Both the position numbers and the translations under genes were made by a program. Below the pieces are notes generated by a model, which saw only the letters and a list, made by a program, of their open reading frames with translations, searched no databases and was not told the origin of the DNA. Shown here piece by piece: positions 10,291 through 22,152 of a DNA stretch of 64,000 nucleotides (position 1 is the stretch's first letter; the number at the start of each line of letters is the position of its first letter). Source of the DNA: Hirudinaria manillensis (Eukaryota > Annelida > Clitellata > Hirudinida > Hirudinidae); assembly GCA_034509925.1 (NCBI GenBank), contig CM067536.1, forward strand, positions 6,867,001-6,931,000, written 5' to 3'.

Positions 10291-10295
10291 CTTGT
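10291..10295. repeat. Right target-site duplication CTTGT
   Basis: Second copy of the 5-bp duplication; the array unit continues as CTTGTTAATTTTTTT. Confidence 0.95.
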
Positions 10296-10795
10296 TAATT
10301 TTTTTCATGTGACTACCATTTATATTACGATATTATCTTTTAAAATAGAAATTTATTCTGGATGATATTTTCAGTGCACACGGGACGATGCAGACTTGCC
10401 ACCTCACAAATCTCTGAGCGTAAATATGAAATACGTACGTGGATTCGGCTGATATTGAAATTCGATTAATGATTTGATCAATTCAAGCATTTGTAGTAAA
10501 CATTATTTAAATAATTTTTAAATACATCTGAAAAATGTTTACATTAATTTCATTTGTATTATCAAAATCAATTGAAGTCAATTGAATTATTTTTTAGAGT
10601 CAGCATATAATCCTCTTAACGTAATTAATAAAATTTAATTAACAAATAAAATAGGACGAATTTAATTAGAAAAATAAAAGTTTAAAATAGGCGATTCACG
10701 ATCTTCTAATATCAAAGTCGATCGTCTGCTTAGGCGTAATCTTTACAAACAAACATACCGAACCATACAATAATTGCATATCCCAGCATAATAAA

Positions 10796-11323
10796 ATGAC
10801 CGAATTCGAGAAGTGCCTCATTGTCAAACCGCAATCGTCAGGCGTTGATTGTCAGAAATCAACCTCACTGGAAGGCCTGGAAGGCTGGTTCGCTGGGGTG
10901 AAGAAGCATCTTCGAGAAAAGAAAGCAGAGAAGGAGAAAACATTCTCCTTAAACGAATGGAATAAAAGGTACCTGGCGAGATTGGAATCAAAGAATTTAT
11001 GGGCCTCTAATAAGACTTCAAGGAAACAGAAAATCCACGTTATGTGCTACATCGAAGTCGAACTACTCTGTGGATACATGATGCATATATCTATAGACCA
11101 AAATCAGACAATTTCACGAATTTGGGATAAGATACAGTGTGATGATCGTAATGTTAACATTGATTATTTTAGTCTACATGATGAAAACAAAGGCAGACTA
11201 TACCGAGACAGACATTTGGAATGTACCTTGGTCTCCTTGGGCTTGTCGCCGCATGGGAAACTTAAGGTAATAGTAGACAGTGAACGAAATAATATCATTA
11301 GCCCATGTGGGTTGTTTGATTGA
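10796..11323 (+). CDS. Array protein copy 5, intact
   Basis: Intact 175-codon ORF encoding the same protein as copy 1. Its leader comes from the unit that carries the retroelement; the unit resumes at 10291. Downstream it has ATTCGATC where most units have ATTTGATC, a marker shared only with copy 6. Confidence 0.6.
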   Translation: MTEFEKCLIVKPQSSGVDCQKSTSLEGLEGWFAGVKKHLREKKAEKEKTFSLNEWNKRYLARLESKNLWASNKTSRKQKIHVMCYIEVELLCGYMMHISIDQNQTISRIWDKIQCDDRNVNIDYFSLHDENKGRLYRDRHLECTLVSLGLSPHGKLKVIVDSERNNIISPCGLFD

Positions 11324-12034
11324 TTTTAAGCCGGCTTCTGATCAACATAGATTTTTTTACATCCCATCTTTATCGATTTAAAATAAAAATTATTTCCAAA
11401 TCAAAACAATTTGTTGATATTAAATTGTCGTTCGCTGTGAATGATCCAGACGCAACGTACTTTACGCTATTCATCATCGTTTCATTTTTGGAATCGCCGA
11501 TAGATTTGATTGTTTTAACTATTAATTTACTTGTTAATTTTTTTCATGTGACTACCATTTATATTACGATATTATCTTTTAAAATAGAAATTTATTCTGG
11601 ATGATATTTTCAGTGCACACGGGACGATGCAGACTTGCCACCTCACAAATCTCTGAGCGTAAATATGAAATACGTACGTGGATTCGGCTGATATTGAAAT
11701 TCGATTAATGATTCGATCAATTCAAGCATTTGTAGTAAACATTATTTAAATAATTTTTAAATACATCTGAAAAATGTTTACATTAATTTCATTTGTATTA
11801 TCAAAATCAATTGAAGTCAATTGAATTATTTTTTAGAGTCAGCATATAATCCTCTTAACGTAATTAATAAAATTTAATTAACAAATAAAATAGGACGAAT
11901 TTAATTAGAAAAATAAAAGTTTAAAATAGGCGATTCACGATCTTCTAATATCAAAGTCGATCGTCTGCTTAGGCGTAATCTTTACAAACAAACATACCGA
12001 ACCATACAATAATTGCATATCCCAGCATAATAAA

Positions 12035-12562
12035 ATGACCGAATTCGAGAAGTGCCTCATTGTCAAACCGCAATCGTCAGGCGTTGATTGTCAGAAATCA
12101 ACCTCACTGGAAGGACTGGAAGGCTGGTTCGCTGGGGTGAAGAAGCATCTTCGAGAAAAGAAAGCAGAGAAGGAGAAAACATTCTCCTTAAACGAATGGA
12201 ATAAAAGGTACCTGGCGAGATTGGAATCAAAGAATTTATGGGCCTCTAATAAGACTTCAAGGAAACAGAAAATCCACGTTATGTGCTACATCGAAGTCGA
12301 ACTACTCTGTGGATACATGATGCATATATCTATAGACCAAAATCAGACAATTTCACGAATTTGGGATAAGATACAGTGTGATGATCGTAATGTTAACATT
12401 GATTATTTTAGTCTACATGATGAAAACAAAGGCAGACTATACCGAGACAGACATTTGGAATGTACCTTGGTCTCCTTGGGCTTGTCGCCGCATGGGAAAC
12501 TTAAGGTAATAGTAGACAGTGAACGAAATAATATCATTAGCCCATGTGGGTTGTTTGATTGA
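12035..12562 (+). CDS. Array protein copy 6, intact
   Basis: Intact 175-codon ORF with a predicted protein identical to copy 1. It shares the downstream ATTCGATC variant with copy 5, which supports a recent duplication of that pair. Confidence 0.6.
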   Translation: MTEFEKCLIVKPQSSGVDCQKSTSLEGLEGWFAGVKKHLREKKAEKEKTFSLNEWNKRYLARLESKNLWASNKTSRKQKIHVMCYIEVELLCGYMMHISIDQNQTISRIWDKIQCDDRNVNIDYFSLHDENKGRLYRDRHLECTLVSLGLSPHGKLKVIVDSERNNIISPCGLFD

Positions 12563-13273
12563 TTTTAAGCCGGCTTCTGATCAACATAGATTTTTTTACA
12601 TCCCATCTTTATCGATTTAAAATAAAAATTATTTCCAAATCAAAACAATTTGTTGATATTAAATTGTCGTTCGCTGTGAATGATCCAGACGCAACGTACT
12701 TTACGCTATTCATCATCGTTTCATTTTTGGAATCGCCGATAGATTTGATTGTTTTAACTATTAATTTACTTGTTAATTTTTTTCATGTGACTACCATTTA
12801 TATTACGATATTATCTTTTAAAATAGAAATTTATTCTGGATGATATTTTCAGTGCACACGGGACGATGCAGACTTGCCACCTCACAAATCTCTGAGCGTA
12901 AATATGAAATACGTACGTGGATTCGGCTGATATTGAAATTCGATTAATGATTCGATCAATTCAAGCATTTGTAGTAAACATTATTTAAATAATTTTTAAA
13001 TACATCTGAAAAATGTTTACATTAATTTCATTTGTATTATCAAAATCAATTGAAGTCAATTGAATTATTTTTTAGAGTCAGCATATAATCCTCTTAACGT
13101 AATTAATAAAATTTAATTAACAAATAAAATAGGACGAATTTAATTAGAAAAATAAAAGTTTAAAATAGGCGATTCACGATCTTCTAATATCAAAGTCGAT
13201 CGTCTGCTTAGGCGTAATCTTTACAAACAAACATACCGAACCATACAATAATTGCATATCCCAGCATAATAAA

Positions 13274-13800
13274 ATGACCGAATTCGAGAAGTGCCTCATT
13301 GTCAAACCGCAATCGTCAGGCGTTGATTGTCAGAAATCAACCTCACTGGAAGGACTGGAAGGCTGGTTCGCTGGGGTGAAGAAGCATCTTCGAGAAAAGA
13401 AAGCAGAGAAGGAGAAAACATTCTCCTTAAACGAATGGAATAAAGGTACCTGGCCAGATTGGAATCAAAGAATTTATGGGCCTCTAATAAGACTTCAAGG
13501 AAACAGAAAATCCACGTTATGTGCTACATCGAAGTCGAACTACTCTGTGGATACATGATGCATATATCTATAGACCAAAATCAGACAATTTCACGAATTT
13601 GGGATAAGATACAGTGTGATGATCGTAATGTTAACATTGATTATTTTAGTCTACATGATGAAAACAAAGGCAGACTATACCGAGACAGACATTTGGAATG
13701 TACCTTGGTCTCCTTGGGCTTGTCGCCGCATGGGAAACTTAAGGTAATAGTAGACAGTGAACGAAATAATATCATTAGCCCATGTGGGTTGTTTGATTGA
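13274..13800 (+). pseudogene. Array protein copy 7, 1-base deletion frameshift
   Basis: AATAAAAGGTACC in the other copies is AATAAAGGTACC here, a loss of one A at about 13443. The frame shifts after about 57 residues and ends at 13558. The rest of the unit is unchanged and the correct frame is open again from about 13459 to 13800. Confidence 0.75.
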
Positions 13801-14511
13801 TTTTAAGCCGGCTTCTGATCAACATAGATTTTTTTACATCCCATCTTTATCGATTTAAAATAAAAATTATTTCCAAATCAAAACAATTTGTTGATATTAA
13901 ATTGTCGTTCGCTGTGAATGATCCAGACGCAACGTACTTTACGCTATTCATCATCGTTTCATTTTTGGAATCGCCGATAGATTTGATTGTTTTAACTATT
14001 AATTTACTTGTTAATTTTTTTCATGTGACTACCATTTATATTACGATATTATCTTTTAAAATAGAAATTTATTCTGGATGATATTTTCAGTGCACACGGG
14101 ACGATGCAGACTTGCCACCTCACAAATCTCTGAGCGTAAATATGAAATACGTACGTGGATTCGGCTGATATTGAAATTCGATTAATGATTTGATCAATTC
14201 AAGCATTTGTAGTAAACATTATTTAAATAATTTTTAAATACATCTGAAAAATGTTTACATTAATTTCATTTGTATTATCAAAATCAATTGAAGTCAATTG
14301 AATTATTTTTTAGAGTCAGCATATAATCCTCTTAACGTAATTAATAAAATTTAATTAACAAATAAAATAGGACGAATTTAATTAGAAAAATAAAAGTTTA
14401 AAATAGGCGATTCACGATCTTCTAATATCAAAGTCGATCGTCTGCTTAGGCTTAATCTTTACAAACAAACATACCGAACCATACAATAATTGCTTATCCC
14501 AGCATAATAAA

Positions 14512-15039
14512 ATGACCGAATTCGAGAAGTGCCTCATTGTCAAACCGCAATCGTCAGGCGTTGATTGTCAGAAATCAACCTCACTGGAAGGCCTGGAAGG
14601 CTGGTTCGCTGGGGTGAAGAAGCATCTTCGAGAAAAGAAAGCAGAGAAGGAGAAAACATTCTCCTTAAACGAATGGAATAAAAGGTACCTGGCCAGATTG
14701 GAATCAAAGAATTTATGGGCCTCTAATAAGACTTCAAGGAAACAGAAAATCCACGTTATGTGCTACATCGAAGTCGAACTACTCTGTGGATACATGATGC
14801 ATATATCTATAGACCAAAATCAGACAATTTCACGAATTTGGGATAAGATACAGTGTGATGATCGTAATGTTAACAGTGATTATTTTAGTCTACAAGATGA
14901 AAACAAAGGCAGACTATACCGAGACAGACATTTGGAATGTACCTTGGTCTCCTTGGGCTTGTCGCCGCATGGGAAACTTAAGGTAATAGTAGACAGTGAA
15001 CGAAATAATATCATTAGCCCATGTGGGTTGTTTGATTGA
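14512..15039 (+). CDS. Array protein copy 8, intact with two substitutions
   Basis: Intact 175-codon ORF, but AACATTGAT is AACAGTGAT (Ile to Ser) and CTACATGAT is CTACAAGAT (His to Gln), both inside the ubiquitin-like part. This is the most divergent copy and is next to the diverged right edge of the array, as expected if edge copies are homogenised less often. Confidence 0.6.
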   Translation: MTEFEKCLIVKPQSSGVDCQKSTSLEGLEGWFAGVKKHLREKKAEKEKTFSLNEWNKRYLARLESKNLWASNKTSRKQKIHVMCYIEVELLCGYMMHISIDQNQTISRIWDKIQCDDRNVNSDYFSLQDENKGRLYRDRHLECTLVSLGLSPHGKLKVIVDSERNNIISPCGLFD

Positions 15040-15440
15040 TTTTAAGCCGGCTTCTGATCAACATAGATTTTTTTACATCCCATCTTTATCGATTTAAAAT
15101 AAAAATTATTTCCAAATCAAAACAATTTGTTGATATTAAATTGTCGTTCGCTGTGAATGATCCAGACGCAACGTACTTTACGCTATTCATCATCGTTTCA
15201 TTTTTGGAATCGCCGATAGATTTGATTGTTTTAACTATTAATTTACTTGTTAATTTTTTTCATGTGACTACCATTTATATTACGATATTATCTTTTAAAA
15301 TAGAAATTTATTCTGGATGATATTTTCAGTGCACACGGGACGATGCAGACTTGCCACCTCACAGATCTCTGCGCTTGAAAATGAAGTATATACGAAGCCC
15401 GGCCCCCAAACAGCGGTATTGCAATACAATTATTAAAATT

Positions 15441-15446
15441 TTTATT
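15441..15446 (-). promoter_or_regulatory. Candidate MSH5 polyadenylation signal
   Basis: TTTATT on the plus strand reads AATAAA on the minus strand, 179 bases past the MSH5 stop. It lies in the diverged right edge of the tandem array. Position-based inference only. Confidence 0.3.
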
Positions 15447-15624
15447 AACGTTTGTTCGACGAATGTTCGCCATTTCAAATTATTAATAAATTACTTAATA
15501 TGTCAATTAATGAGCCAAGATTATCTTCACCAACCATAATCTTCGACCGCCATTCCAAACAAACTTCATTACATCTATTGACATCCGGCAAGACTAAGGC
15601 AAGGTCACTCCGTCCTACCTACAT

Positions 15625-18458
15625 TCATTGATCGCTCATCCGTTCAGCTGTACTTCTGGACTCCGTTGTGGAAAAGGCAGATCCACCTGCCACGTGACCA
15701 CTGAGCCTCATGAATTCGCCAAGGAATTCATCGACGTTTCCATTGTCGAAGTCGAATTTAAGAAAAACATCGCATATTTCCTGACACCTTTCGAAGCTGA
15801 GCTCCGACTGTCCGCCTGACAATGGCTGGATTTGCTTGCCTTCTGTGAAGCACTGAAGCAGCTGGATTAAACAACATTAATAATAATAATAACTATTATG
15901 TATTATTATTATTATTAAATATTATTATGCATTATTATTATACTATTGTTATTATTATTATTATTATACATTTTGTATATATTTTTATTACATATTGTGT
16001 ATACATCAAAAAGGATTAATATATTTAAAATGATATTATTTGACATCCATACTTTTGAATTTGTTACACTTTATTTATCCTATTACATTGATAATAATAA
16101 CTTGATTATTAAATTATATATTAATAATAACTTGATTATTAAATTATATATTAATAATAACTTGATTATTAAATTAATTAATAACCTCTGCCCCCCAGAC
16201 TCACCTCTCTAGCCCTTTGCAGTACTTGATCTGGCAGACCCACAGCTCGGGCAACGGCCATCGCGTGGCTGGATTCTGCCACTCCATCCTCCAGGTGGTA
16301 CAGGTAAGTCACGTGCTCTTCGTCTTCAACCATCACCACTGTTTTCTATAAGAGAAAACCTTCTGTCAGGTCATGATTAATAAAAATTATTTTTAAAGTT
16401 AAAGAATTAATTGTGTAGCCTCAAACCAAGTATTTTATGTTAGGAGACTCTGGCAGGAGCTTGGCTTCACTAAGAATATGAAAGTGGGTAGAAGCAAAAG
16501 TGTGCGGACACGAAGGACCGAGCCTATCCAAGTGTCTTATGGTGGCTGCCAATAGGGAGGCTCCATCTTCCTGAGATTTAACAAGCCAACGGAATGATTA
16601 CCAGCTTCAAAAGGAGGCCAAATTATAAACAAATTAAATTCATAATTAAATATGCAAGCTGCTGGTTAATTTATAACCGAACGATGACAAATGCAATCAT
16701 CTCCATCTCCACGACATCAACCTCCTGCGTTCCTCTGCCAAACTCGTCGAGAAGGATGAGCGATTGACCCGTCGCCATGCCGAGTGCAACCGAGAGTTGG
16801 TTGATGTCAATCAAAAAGGAAGACTTTTCGTAAGAAACGCTGTGAGGCGATTGCATGACGGTAAAGATTTGATCAACAATTCCCAGCGTTGCACTGTCTG
16901 CAGGAACGAAGCTTCCTATGTGAGCCATGAAGATTATAAGACCGACCTGTGAATGCAAACAAAATTATGCTCTTTATGGGGAACAGTAACAATAAATATA
17001 AGTGAAAAATCCTAACATGGAGCAGATGATATGTTATAAACTCGTAAATAAATAATTAATTAATCAATCAATCAATTAATTAACTTGGATGAGTAATTAA
17101 TTAATTAATTCACCTGTCTAAGATAAACGCTCTTCCCACTAGAATTAGCTCCGGTAATGACGTGTATCTTTCCAGGAAAACAACTGCGAGTGCCGTTTGC
17201 AATGAACGCTCCGACTACTTCGAGCAGAGGATGCCTTCCAATGAAATTACGCTTTTAATAATAAATTAATTATGATTAGTTATTCGATTACCTAGCTAGC
17301 TAGTTAGTTAATTAGTCATTAGCTAACCTCCCATTAATGATTTTAATGATTGGCTCCTTCATCATCATTGGCCTGACATAGCCATACATTCTGGCACAGT
17401 TGGCAAAACTCAACAGACTGCAATAGGTGCATTCATTGCATTACAAAGAACTACAATTGATATAAACTATTGAGTCATTTATATTTGTAATCCAAGCATT
17501 GTAATCCATTGTTGATAGAATGATCTAAGATCTTTTTAAATGCATTTATAATCATATTTATAATTACAATGCATACTCAATTCTTCAAAAATTCAAGTGC
17601 AGAATGCAAACTAATATTGAAGAAGCTAATAATACGAGCTAATCTTAAAATAGTACAATGTCGATTATGAATAAACTTAATTACAAATATTACTTGAAAG
17701 TAATCCATAAGATAGAATTAAAGTTCCATACTTGTGGTTGCAAGCGATACATTTAATTAATCACCCTATTATTAACGACATTGTTGATAATAACCTTAAT
17801 GTTTAAGATCCTAATTATCAATAGTTTAAGAACACTTGCCAGTCTAGTTCTGCTATGCAAGCCACAGCACTTGAAATGAGGGAGCTGGCGTTAATTACTT
17901 CGGTTTGGAGAGCATCCATGTGTTGGGCCTCCATGTCTGCTCAGATTAAATTACAATTTTAGTCAAAATGGCAGTTACGTTTGCTTAGAAATCAAAACAA
18001 GTCTCCCCTTCTAACCGATTATGTTGCACCTGATGTCTCCATAGACTTGATCCATATCTGAATAAAAACATTTATCGACTTAAACTTTCACTACGAGCAG
18101 TCTTAAATAGAAAGAAACTTCAAACTTTTTGTCTCTTCTGTCTTGTAGTAAACAATCCCATTTGCTGCAAACTTAATTAATAATAATTTAAATGTAATAA
18201 TTAAATAGCTGATGCATCAATAAAAGCCGATAAAAATGTATTTTGCAACATTTTATCACCAAAGCACTGACCATATAATCTTTCCCAGGCAATGAGTAAT
18301 CTTTTGTCATCTCCATGTCTTTTGTTAGTGTAACAGTCAGCAAGTAACCAATCTGAGATTGGATTACAAGTGCATGATGAATATATTTATAATAAGTTGC
18401 AAATATTCAGCACCCCTGAAGCACACAGCGCTATATAAATGACATATTATTATTATTA

Positions 18459-18501
<43 letters not shown>

Positions 18502-21494
18502 ATATCAACATTTAAATAATAATGTAATGTAAAACAATTCTCATAACCTGAGGGAAATAAATGACTTTGCAGTCCTTTTTCAGTACAGGATCGAGAGAGT
18601 CTCGTTCTCTTGCACAGACTTCGGCCATGATATTTGGGAGCTTGTCATAGATTTCTTTTTCTTTGAGTAATTCAAGTAAAAGTAAAAAACTTATAAAATT
18701 AATTAGTGATTGAATTAACATAAATTAATATAAATATAATTAATAAATGTAGTAAATTAAAGCATGAATCACAAAAAAATATATAATCCGAGGGCAAAAT
18801 CAAATACAAGTTGGACCAACTTATGTCAAGATCTGGACTGACATTCGGCTTCATGCAAAACCTCTGATTCAAAGCTGTTTCTTCAAAATCCACCTGTAAT
18901 AATAATAATAATAATAATTCGATTGATCAGCATAATTGAGAAATATTCTACTCATTTATACAATTTCTGAATATATGAAAAATGAAATGCTCACCATATG
19001 AGACAGGTAACCAGACAGCTTGCTCAATCCGTCAGTTTCAAAAACGTCTTTTAACTTGATTAGTTGTTCATACGACAAGAAATAGTTGTTAAAAATTACT
19101 TATTGTTCAAGAAAACAAATTATTTCTGGAAGAATTTTTTCCCACAATACCTGCATAAAGATTTCCATTTTTGGATACCCATTCTTGATTAGCAACTCAT
19201 TCACCTCCAAACAAGCCAATAGAGTCTAGAATGGACAAAATGACAAAAAGGGTCCAGTGAATCAATTTAGGTAATAAAAACAGAACTTTAAAATTTTATT
19301 ACATCATCAATCAAATTATATCAAATTAGAACGACAAATACTTAACATAATAAACATAAATCCAGGAATTGCACATCCACCCGAAGATAATAAACTACCT
19401 GGTGCAAGATTTTCCAATCAGAAAATCGACATTGAGATTTCACCATCCTTTTCAACAGAGGCTGACAGAAAGAAAAGTCAGGACACATAAGTTGGCACAT
19501 AACTTAACGATTTAATACACATAATAACAATTAATAATTTTAATAAGTTAATAATTTATAAGACAAACTGCATATTTTTTATATCGCTGCAAATACTGAC
19601 AACAATATTCCTTGTGCCTTTTATGGCTCCCTCGAGAAGGCACTTTAGCTCAAAGTTGGTGCTCTGCAAGAAAAATTCTACAACATCCAGTCTGTTGTTA
19701 ATAGCTTCTTCATCACTCAGTGGATGTCTGAACCACTGCCTGTGAATTATAAATGTACAGTTTAAGTGCCTTTAAACATCTATCAAGGATTAAATTGTAA
19801 ATTATCATTAATGAAGAAAGTATTATTACGACACATTTAAAAGTTTTGTTTTAACAAATCCATTGGATCCAAGTAGTGTAACACCTTATTGTTTAATGTA
19901 TTATAAGTTAATATTATTAATAAGTAAAAATATTAAGTTAATATTATTAATTATAAATAGAAAAGATAAATAAACTACAACTTCATCATGTTGGATCCTG
20001 ATGTTGATTTGCATCGTTTCAGAAGACCTTGAAAATTTTGAATAATGTTATCAACTTAATCACATTAAGAAATATTTTTTGAGCAAAATGAAATCAAATG
20101 AGATCAGATGAAAACATGAGACTCACTGAAGAGGCTGAATCCTTCTTTATTATTGGAGATGAGACCTGCCGGGTGTAATTCTTCCTTGAATATCTGCAGA
20201 CTCCTATATGTTTGTTGAACATAGATTTTTTTGTTTGATAGATAGATTATAAAGGCTTTGTTGTTGTGTTTTAATTTTAATCCAACAAACTACTTAAGCA
20301 TGCAAAAATTTAACCTAAGAATTTATATCGAGCAGATTTTTATAAATGGGAAGCCAATTTGCAAAAAAAACCCATTAATATTTAGCTATTTAACAAAAAT
20401 AAAGAAATAATTTTCGTACTTGTAAGTTAGAGAATCCAGCACCAAAAAGTCCTGACTGATAGAATAAAATAGAACCGAATTTAGCAAACCTCTGTAGCAT
20501 TGAATTAAGCAATTAACATGAGCAAACTAACATGTTAAAAAATTTAAACCCAACCACAGGAACTTTTGAGATGCTAGGCTCCAGCTCAATGCCAACCCTG
20601 TTTTTCTCCAAAAAATGCAACAAGGCTCCAACACACTTTGTCTAAATTGACCAATTAGTATCAAATTATGCGCAAGATTTACAATAACTACATCATACCA
20701 TGTTCATGTTGTCTGTCTGTACAAGGGTGGAAATGTAAACAGACTTCTCAGAATCTGTCAAATCCTTAGGAGCATTTGGAAGGTTCATCAAAGTCAACCT
20801 CTGTTTGCATGCTGCTATGCCTTAAATGTGAGAATATGTGTAATTAGTTGTTTAGGACATAATAAGATACAATAGAGTTATTAGAATCATGGTTAGGTGC
20901 ATAAACAGTTAAAAAAAGCTACTCAAATGAACTAACTGAAGTCAATACTTGGAAGTACGTGAACAATTTTATCCAAATTATTCTCATCTGGTTCTGCAAA
21001 CAATGTTCATTTGATATATGATATCAATAGTTAAAAAATTTAACATTAAATTAGATTAATTAAATTTAAATAATCAGAAATTACTCATTTCTTGGAGAGC
21101 TGATATAGTTTTTTCTTTATCTTTTGAACACACCAACAATGTTGTAGGAAGCACTTGAAGAAAAGCTGCAATACAGTGCAATGTCAATAAAAATTAGTGT
21201 TAATTAAGAGTGCAGTATTTCAAATTTATGTCAAACCTCTTTTGAGAACGTTGCTTCCCATTATCTCTTGAGTGTCAGCCATCATATAAACTACGCAATC
21301 CTCAGTTCCGTAATAAGCAATTCCAATTTTATTGTTTGACCAGTATACAGACATGTATATCGCTTCCTGACTCCCTTCCTTCGAATCGAAATTTTGATGA
21401 AAAAAGTTGCAGTTAGGAGGAACGAAAAATCTCATACTTCTGTTGATAATTCTTCTGTACCAGAAGGTGGATTATTGCTTGAAGAACTCGCCAT
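15625..21494 (-). CDS. MSH5: MSH5, meiotic MutS homologue, 25 coding exons
   Basis: Partner of MSH4; the pair stabilises crossover intermediates in meiosis. Minus-strand exons: 21494-21438, 21378-21237, 21165-21085, 20993-20937, 20820-20699, 20641-20558, 20451-20420, 20203-20127, 20027-19982, 19739-19601, 19461-19399, 19225-19151, 19054-18995, 18893-18821, 18660-18548, 18352-18272, 18171-18126, 18057-18016, 17936-17840, 17417-17328, 17234-17114, 16946-16722, 16570-16427, 16345-16205, 15861-15625. All phases join, giving about 814 residues (human about 834). Walker A GANSSGKS is near residue 554 and Walker B ILLDEFGRGT near 629. Early GIAYYGTED, core EFFLQSTNF, LKRM and SFVPADSA and tail CQEICDVFLKFD follow the MSH5 pattern and not MSH2/4/6. 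The exon 6 donor could be three bases further on; exon 2 and 13 acceptors are the weakest calls. Confidence 0.94.
16087..16178. repeat. AT-rich tandem repeat, about 33 bp x 3, in last MSH5 intron
   Basis: Three copies of a unit around AATAATAACTTGATTATTAA, each followed by ATTATATATT except the last. The rest of the intron (15862-16204) is (TTA)n-like sequence. Confidence 0.85.
18412..18500 (+). mobile_element. Probable retroposon 3' end with (TTA)n tail
   Basis: CAGCGCTATATAAATGACA followed by a long (TTA)n run. A GCGCTATATAAAT core with a trinucleotide tail is a known form of invertebrate SINE/LINE 3' ends. Only the tail is visible. It lies in MSH5 intron 15, between exons 18660-18548 and 18352-18272. 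Confidence 0.45.
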
Positions 21495-22152
21495 TTGAAA
21501 TCTATAAAAGCCCCCCAAAAACTCGTGTCTCTCCGCCGCCGCAAGGGCAGTTCAGCAGAGCAAAATTAATAGCAGACGATTAGTCACTGGGTAAAACGCT
21601 TAATTGCAAGTTCTGGTAATATGTTAGAAATTAATGTTAATTAATTAATATTAAATATCTATTGAATTTAAGATTCTAGTTTTAAGTCTATAAAAAAATA
21701 AACGTAATAACAGATTTCGACCCCATACTATCCAACGGTCCACCAGTACCCACATCCCGAACAACCAAATATAGTCGTTGGAGGACTTAATCCGATGATA
21801 GCAATAAAGCTCTACAAAGATCGATAAAGCACACTCGCAAACACATAACCGAGTAAAGACATGTTTCTTTGATTCTTATGCAACGCAACTGAAAAGTGGA
21901 GGAATGGTCAACGTGGTTATGTCTAACAAGACTGGTGGAAATGTATCAATCAATAACAAGGCTTATGATTGAAGTAAAGAAAAGTATAAATAACACCAAA
22001 TAAATTCAAAATACAAAACACTATAAAACATACAAAACTAATTTTCATGATTTTGTAACCTAGAAAGTTAAATAAAATCAATAGATTGCAAAATTGATTG
22101 CAAACACAGTGTTGTATTGCCGTCTGACACAAGACCTTCCTGGAAGCCATCT
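21495..22152. other. Intergenic: MSH5 5' flank and SDR gene 3' flank
   Basis: About 660 AT-rich bases. No convincing ORF, RNA gene or repeat. The MSH5 promoter should lie at the left of this stretch; I see no clear TATA element. Confidence 0.5.

Larger units (their letters stand above)
1150..15480 (+). repeat. Tandem array of a 1239-bp gene-bearing unit, 8 copies plus diverged edges
   Basis: The start codon of the unit recurs at 1544, 2784, 4023, 5262, 10796, 12035, 13274 and 14512. Spacing is 1240, 1239, 1239, 5534 (1239 plus a 4295-bp insertion), 1239, 1239 and 1238. Copies differ by only a handful of substitutions and 1-base indels. Each unit holds an AT-rich leader, a 175-codon ORF, a possible 347-base intron and a short second exon. 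The left edge (about 1150-1230) and right edge (about 15360-15480) are related to each other and to the unit but are clearly diverged, so they look like older sequence flanking a recently homogenised core. The array lies between the 5' end of the EGF gene and the 3' end of MSH5. Confidence 0.97.

Noticed and set aside
1150-15480. Regular repeats as a CRISPR array
   Set aside because: The unit is 1239 bp and gene-bearing with no short repeats and unique spacers, and the genome is animal.
15351-15539. 62-codon frame at the right edge of the array as an independent gene
   Set aside because: Its start is the homologue of the array unit's possible second exon, so it is better described as a diverged relic.
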